From contig NZ_CP108474.1 in the NCBI RefSeq assembly GCF_036226445.1, forward strand, positions 7,502,001-7,566,000: 64,000 nucleotides of DNA, read 5' to 3'. The stretch comes from Streptomyces sp. NBC_01255. GTDB lineage: Bacteria; Actinomycetota; Actinomycetes; Streptomycetales; Streptomycetaceae. The notes beneath the pieces were generated by a model. That model saw only the letters and a program-made list of their open reading frames with translations. It had not been told where the DNA came from and made no database searches. Of the stretch, positions 58,933 to 64,000 are shown one piece after another. Positions within the stretch are counted from its first letter, which is position 1, and the number at the start of each line of letters is the position of its first letter. Both the position numbers and the translations under genes were made by a program.

Positions 58933-59718
58933 GTGAGCTTGAGGATCGTTGTCTGTGTGAAGTACGTGCCCGACGCGACCGGAGACCGTAAGTTCGCGGA
59001 CGACCTGACGGTCGACCGCGACGACGTCGACGGCCTGCTGTCGGAGCTCGACGAGTACGCGGTCGAGCAGGCCCTGCAGATCGCCGAAGAGGCGGACGAC
59101 GCGGAGGTCACCGTGCTGACGGTCGGCCCCGAGGACGCCAAGGACGCGCTGCGCAAGGCGCTGTCCATGGGCGCCGACAAGGCCGTCCACGTCGAGGACG
59201 ACGACCTGCACGGCAGTGACGTCATGGCGACGTCGCTCGTGCTCGCCAAGGCGATCGAGAAGACCGGCTACGACGTCGTCATCGCCGGTATGGCCTCCAC
59301 CGACGGCACCATGGGTGTCCTGCCGGCGATCCTCGCCGAGCGCCTGGGCGTCCCGCAGGTCACGCTGCTCTCCGAGGTCAAGATCGAAGACGGCAAGGTC
59401 ACCGGCCGTCGCGACGGCGACAGCGCCTCCGAGCAGCTGGAGGCCTCGCTTCCGGCCGTCGTGTCCGTGACGGACCAGTCGGGCGAGGCGCGCTACCCGT
59501 CCTTCAAGGGCATCATGGCCGCCAAGAAGAAGCCGGTGGAGTCCCTGGAGCTCGACGACCTCGACATCGACGCCGACGAGGTCGGCCTCGAGGGTTCCTG
59601 GACCGCCGTGGACTCGGCCGCCGAGCGTCCGGCGCGCACCGCGGGCACGATCGTGAAGGACGAGGGCGAGGGCGGCAAGCAGCTCGCCGAGTACCTCGCG
59701 AGCCAGAAGTTCATCTAA
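58933..59718 (+). CDS. etfB: Electron transfer flavoprotein, beta subunit
   Basis: A 261-residue protein: RIVVCVKYVPDATGDRKFADD at the start, VLTVGPEDAKDALRKALSMGADKAVHV and DVVIAGMASTDGTMGVLPAILAERLGVPQVTLLSEV (in parts, about residues 110-150). With EtfA it carries electrons from acyl-CoA dehydrogenases and similar flavoproteins to the quinone pool. AMP sits in the beta subunit. GTG 58933 follows GGAG. The alpha gene follows after 55 bp in the same operon. Confidence 0.95.
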   Translation: MSLRIVVCVKYVPDATGDRKFADDLTVDRDDVDGLLSELDEYAVEQALQIAEEADDAEVTVLTVGPEDAKDALRKALSMGADKAVHVEDDDLHGSDVMATSLVLAKAIEKTGYDVVIAGMASTDGTMGVLPAILAERLGVPQVTLLSEVKIEDGKVTGRRDGDSASEQLEASLPAVVSVTDQSGEARYPSFKGIMAAKKKPVESLELDDLDIDADEVGLEGSWTAVDSAAERPARTAGTIVKDEGEGGKQLAEYLASQKFI

Positions 59719-59773
59719 GGCTCCCGCGAGCCGACCGTCCCGCCCCTTTTCGTTCGCAGGAGACTGAAGTCCC

Positions 59774-60736
<963 letters not shown>

Positions 60737-60856
60737 CCTGCTGTTCTTTACGGTCCGGGGGCCGCGTGGCGATTCGTCGCCGCGCGGCCCCCGGCCGTTT
60801 CGGACACCCATTGACGTGGGTCCCGACCGACTATTAACTTCGCTATACGGATTGTT

Positions 60857-60882
60857 GATTCCGTGAAGCGGAAAACAGGAGG
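60857..60882 (+). promoter_or_regulatory. Leader palindrome and ribosome binding site of the DUF6986 gene
   Basis: TTCCG-TGAAG-CGGAA (about 60859-60873) is a small inverted repeat directly before AGGAGG, 7 nt before ATG 60890. An upstream TTGACG (about 60812) and TAACTT (about 60836) could form the promoter. The repeat could be an operator; the binding protein is unknown. Confidence 0.4.
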
Positions 60883-60889
60883 ATGTGGG

Positions 60890-62179
60890 ATGGGTCAGCA
60901 GGAGAAGGTGTCGACGAGCCTCGCGGGCGCGGTCAGCGAGGGCATCAGCGCCTCCCTGGCAGCGGTGGACGCAGAGCTCGACCGCCGCTACCCGGGAGAC
61001 CCCGGCACCCGCCAGCCCGTCCACACGGTCTACGTCCCCGGCAACGTCTTCGACGCCGACACCGTCCGCTCCTGGGGCGACCAGGCCCTCGCGGCCCTCG
61101 ACGAGCACGCCCCCGACGCTGCCTCCTTCGCGGCCGTCCTCGGCCTCGCCGACGACCTCGCCGAGGACGTCTACGGCCGCGTCCGCGCCAAGCTGGAGCG
61201 CGAACCGATCGAGGACCTGCGCGTCGACTTCGAGGACGGCTACGCGGGCCAGGACGAGGACCAGGACGCGGCCCGCGCCGCCCGGCTGATCTCGGAGGCG
61301 TACGCGAACGGCACGGCCGCCCCGTACATGGGCATCCGGATGAAGTGCATGGAGTCCGCCGTACGCGACCGGGGCATCCGCACCACCGACGTCTTCCTCA
61401 CCGGGCTCCTGGAGAACGGCGGCCTCCCCGACGGCCTCGTCCTCACCCTCCCCAAGGTGACCTACCCCGAGCAGGTCTCCGCCTTCGTGCGCCTCCTGGA
61501 GGCCTTCGAGAAGGCCCACGGCCTGGACGCCGGCCGCCTCGGCTTCGAGATCCAGATCGAGACCAGCCAGTCCATCCTGGCCACGGACGGCACCGCCGCC
61601 GTCGCCCGCATGATCGGCGCCGCCGAGGGCCGCGCCACCGGCCTGCACTACGGCACCTTCGACTACAGCGCCTGCCTCGGCGTCTCCGCCGCCTACCAGG
61701 CCAGCGACCATCCCGCCGCCGACCACGCCAAGGCGATCATGCAGGTCGCCGCCGCCGGCACCGGCGTCCGCGTCTCCGACGGCTCCACCAACGTCCTCCC
61801 GGTCGGCTCCAAGGAGCACGTCCACGAGGCCTGGCGCCTGCACTACGGCCTGACCCGCCGCGCCCTCGCCCGCGCCTACTACCAGGGCTGGGACATGCAC
61901 CCCGGGCACATCCCCACTCGCTACGCCGCCGTCTTCGCCTTCTACCGCGAGGGCTTCGAGGCCGCCGCCAAGCGCCTCTCCGCCTACGCCAACCACGCGG
62001 GCGGCGACGTCATGGACGAGCCCGCCACCGCCAAGGCGCTCTCCTCGTACCTGCTGCGCGGCATCGACTGCGGCGCCCTCGACACGGCCGAGGTCGACGC
62101 CCTCACCGGCATGAGCCGCGCGGCCCTCGACCGGTTCGCCGCCCCGCGCCGCGGCGACCTCACCGCCTCGGCCGAGTAG
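60890..62179 (+). CDS. DUF6986 / HpcH-HpaI aldolase-like protein
   Basis: A 429-residue TIM-barrel protein of the HpcH/HpaI-citrate lyase superfamily, DUF6986 group. Landmarks: RVDFEDGYAG with metal-binding Asp/Glu (about residues 115-124), MGIRMKCMESAVRDRG, LGFEIQIETSQSIL with a second metal-ligand Glu, and GTFDYSACLGVSAAYQ. It is soluble; by similarity to malyl-CoA or citrate lyases it cleaves or forms a C-C bond, but no substrate is known. AGGAGG precedes ATG 60890. Monocistronic; convergent with the LacI gene. Confidence 0.82.
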   Translation: MGQQEKVSTSLAGAVSEGISASLAAVDAELDRRYPGDPGTRQPVHTVYVPGNVFDADTVRSWGDQALAALDEHAPDAASFAAVLGLADDLAEDVYGRVRAKLEREPIEDLRVDFEDGYAGQDEDQDAARAARLISEAYANGTAAPYMGIRMKCMESAVRDRGIRTTDVFLTGLLENGGLPDGLVLTLPKVTYPEQVSAFVRLLEAFEKAHGLDAGRLGFEIQIETSQSILATDGTAAVARMIGAAEGRATGLHYGTFDYSACLGVSAAYQASDHPAADHAKAIMQVAAAGTGVRVSDGSTNVLPVGSKEHVHEAWRLHYGLTRRALARAYYQGWDMHPGHIPTRYAAVFAFYREGFEAAAKRLSAYANHAGGDVMDEPATAKALSSYLLRGIDCGALDTAEVDALTGMSRAALDRFAAPRRGDLTASAE

Positions 62180-62282
62180 CCTCCCGCTCCGGCGGACTGC
62201 CCCGTACCCCGTACGCGTTCCCGCGCTCCTCGCGCGGTCGACAGGGGGGGGCGGGGCAGTGCTGTCGTCGGGACAGCCGTAC

Positions 62283-63317
62283 TCAGCCGGCCGGCGGCGC
62301 GATCTCGCCCGAACCGCGGGCGATGAGCGTCGTGCCGAGCACCACCCGCTCCGGCGCCCCGCCCGCCCCGTCGAGGCGGCGGAAGAGCCGCTCCGCGGCG
62401 GTCCGGCCGAGAGCGGCGGCGTCCTGCGCGATGACCGTGATGCCGAGCAGGTCGGCCAGTTCGATGTCGTCGAAACCGACGAGGGCGATCGGGGACGCGT
62501 GCCCGGCGAGGGTCCGCACCGCCGTCACGGTGACCCGGTTGTTCCCCGCGAACAGCGCCGTCACCGGCTCCGGCGCGGTCAGCATCTCCCGTACGGCCGC
62601 GCCCACCCGCTCCGGGTGCGTCGACCCGAGCGAGACCCACTCCTCCCGGACCGGCAGGCCCGCGTCCTCCATCGCCGCGCGGTAGCCGCGGAGCCGTTCC
62701 GCGCCGGTGTGGATGCGCGGCCGGTCGCCGACGAAACCGATCCGGCGGTGTCCGTGGGCGATCAGATGGGCCACGCCGTCGCGCGCCCCGCCGAAGCTGT
62801 CGGAGAGGACGGCGTCGGCGTCGATCCGGCCCGCAGGCCGGTCGACGAAGACCGTGGCGACGCCCGCCCTGATCTCCGGTTCCAGATAGCGGTGGTCGTC
62901 ACCGGCGGGGATGACGATGAGGCCGTCGACCCGGCGCGCGCACAGCGCGAGCGCCAACTCCTGCTCCCGGGCCGGGTCCTCGGCGCTGGAGCCGTTGATG
63001 AGGAGCGCGCCGTGCGCCCGGGCGACCTCCTCGACCGCGCGGCTGAGCGGCCCGTAGAACGGGTCGGCGAGATCTTCGAGGACCAGGCCGACGGTGGCCG
63101 TCCTGCCCTTGCGCAGGACCCGCGCGCTGTCGTTGCGGCGGAACCCGAGGGCCTCGATGGCCTCCTGGACGCGGCGCTCGGTGTCCGTGGTGACGCCCGG
63201 CTCGCCGTTCACGACCCGGGAGACCGTCTTGAGGCCGACGCCCGCGCGGGCGGCGACGTCCTTCATCGTGGGCCGGATGCCGTAGCGGTGATCGGTGCGG
63301 CGGGCGATGTCGGCCAC
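62283..63317 (-). CDS. LacI-family transcriptional repressor
   Basis: A 344-residue regulator. The LacI helix-turn-helix is TMKDVAARAGVGLKTVSRVVNGEPGV (in parts, about residues 17-42); the sugar-binding domain of the periplasmic binding type follows (ATVGLVLEDLADPFYGPLSRAVE, VDGLIVIPAGDD, GHRRIGFVGDRP). It probably controls the divergent ROK gene in response to a sugar. GTG 63317 follows GGAGG (11 nt); ATG 63266 begins exactly at the helix-turn-helix and is an alternative. A perfect GACAACGTTGTC operator lies in the divergent region. Confidence 0.9.
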   Translation of the reverse strand: MADIARRTDHRYGIRPTMKDVAARAGVGLKTVSRVVNGEPGVTTDTERRVQEAIEALGFRRNDSARVLRKGRTATVGLVLEDLADPFYGPLSRAVEEVARAHGALLINGSSAEDPAREQELALALCARRVDGLIVIPAGDDHRYLEPEIRAGVATVFVDRPAGRIDADAVLSDSFGGARDGVAHLIAHGHRRIGFVGDRPRIHTGAERLRGYRAAMEDAGLPVREEWVSLGSTHPERVGAAVREMLTAPEPVTALFAGNNRVTVTAVRTLAGHASPIALVGFDDIELADLLGITVIAQDAAALGRTAAERLFRRLDGAGGAPERVVLGTTLIARGSGEIAPPAG

Positions 63318-63386
63318 GGTGCGGGGTTCCTCCGTCGTGTCGGTTGCGAATCCGGTATCCAGGTCTCAGGTCGAGCATAGAACCTG

Positions 63387-63398
63387 GACAACGTTGTC
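63387..63398. promoter_or_regulatory. LacI-type operator GACAACGTTGTC
   Basis: A perfect 12-bp palindrome with a central CG pair, typical of LacI-family sites, 70 bp upstream of the LacI gene and 70 bp upstream of the ROK gene. It is placed to control both. Confidence 0.75.
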
Positions 63399-63467
63399 AG
63401 CGGCCGCAGGACTGGGCAGACTGTACAGATCACACCCGGCCGCTCCCGGCCGCCGACTGGAGGATCC

Positions 63468-64000
63468 GTGCCCATGCACACCGCCCCCGCCACCCGCCCC
63501 GCGCCGGGTCCTGTCGTCGCGCTCGACGTCGGCGGCACCAAGATCGCCGGGGCGCTGGTCGACGGTGAGGGACGCGTCCGGGTGCGGGCCCAGCGGCCCA
63601 CCCCCGCGCGGGAGGACGGCGAGACCGTGATGCGGGCCGTCGAGGCCGTGCTCGGGGAGCTCGCCGCCACGCCGCTGTGGGAGGCCGCGGGGGCCGTCGG
63701 CATCGGCAGCGCCGGCCCGGTGGACGCCTCGCGGGGGACCGTGAGCCCGGTGAACGTGCCCGGCTGGCGCGACTTCCCGCTCGTCGAACGGGTCCGCCGG
63801 GCGACGGAAGGGCGCCCGGTCACCCTGGTCGGCGACGGGGTCGCCATGACCGCCGCCGAACACTGGCTCGGCGCCGCCCGCGGCCACGACAACGCCCTCT
63901 GCCTCGTGGTCTCCACCGGCGTCGGCGGCGGTCTCGTCCTCGACGGCCGGCTCCACCCAGGACCCACCGGCAACGCCGGTCACCTCGGCCACATCTCCGT
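63468..64000 (+). CDS. ROK-family sugar kinase, partial (cut by window end)
   Basis: The first 177 codons of a ROK protein. The ATP motif VVALDVGGTKIAGALVDGEGR (about residues 16-36), GIGSAGPVDASRGTVSPVNVPGW and LCLVVSTGVGGGLVLDGRLHPGPTGNAGHLGHI (in parts) are conserved and mark a sugar kinase such as glucokinase, N-acetylmannosamine or GlcNAc kinase. No DNA-binding domain is fused. GTG 63468 has GGAGG 5 nt upstream; ATG 63474 is in frame. The C-terminal zinc site lies beyond the window. Confidence 0.87.
   Translation, partial: MPMHTAPATRPAPGPVVALDVGGTKIAGALVDGEGRVRVRAQRPTPAREDGETVMRAVEAVLGELAATPLWEAAGAVGIGSAGPVDASRGTVSPVNVPGWRDFPLVERVRRATEGRPVTLVGDGVAMTAAEHWLGAARGHDNALCLVVSTGVGGGLVLDGRLHPGPTGNAGHLGHIS

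Overview
The window is high-GC actinobacterial DNA, almost certainly a Streptomyces chromosome: strong third-position GC, frequent GTG and TTG starts, GGAGG-type ribosome binding sites, ATGA/GTGA stop-start overlaps, and typical Streptomyces families (MocR, large LuxR-type ATPase, SpoIIE phosphatase with PAS/GAF, DUF6421, LVIVD-repeat protein, DUF305, DUF6986). I find about 55 genes, one tRNA (initiator Met) and no rRNA or CRISPR. I could run no searches, so family names rest on recognisable motifs.

Region by region. 1-5.2 kb: small regulators (two STAS proteins, PadR, ArsR), a membrane-protein pair and an isochorismatase-like hydrolase. 5.15-5.32 kb: a 169-bp MITE-like inverted-repeat element lies exactly between two convergent genes and supplies both stop codons. 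5.3-5.9 kb: an AhpD-like protein with a perfect palindrome over its ribosome binding site. 5.9-15.5 kb: a five-gene leftward operon that is the most interesting part of the window. It encodes an FAD monooxygenase, a RebO/VioA-like amino-acid oxidase, a RebD/StaD/VioB-like dimer synthase, a second FAD monooxygenase (RebC/StaC position) and a P450 (RebP/StaP position). The last four follow the O-D-C-P order of rebeccamycin-type indolocarbazole clusters, but no glycosyltransferase, halogenase, methyltransferase or VioE is visible. I infer a cryptic bisindole (indolocarbazole-like) pathway.

15.8-28.8 kb: a MocR regulator divergent from two genes that together match the two halves of the plant Tm-1 protein, then a large LuxR-type ATPase, a Ser/Thr kinase coupled to a repeat protein, and a PAS-PAS-GAF-PP2C phosphatase. 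28.9-34.2 kb: a fused molybdate permease/ATPase with a Mop-domain regulator but no binding protein, an Lrp regulator, a CorA channel and a threonine dehydratase-like enzyme. 34.5-42.8 kb: lipoproteins, tRNA-fMet, a repeat protein, an FUSC-type membrane protein, a lactonase-like propeller behind a DasR-type site, a degenerate CbiX protein and a GlcNAc-kinase-like protein.

42.8-56.7 kb: uracil-DNA glycosylase, a BNR-repeat protein, an Old Yellow Enzyme divergent from an ArsR regulator with overlapping -35 elements, DUF305 and LVIVD secreted proteins, TetR, PAP2, an M56 peptidase, an acetyltransferase, then the coupled trio DUF6421 - SDR - threonine aldolase and a transglutaminase-like protein. 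56.7-64 kb: acyltransferase, thioredoxin, a 26-codon candidate leader peptide before a flavin reductase, etfBA, a DUF6986 aldolase-like protein, and a LacI regulator divergent from a ROK kinase cut by the right edge.
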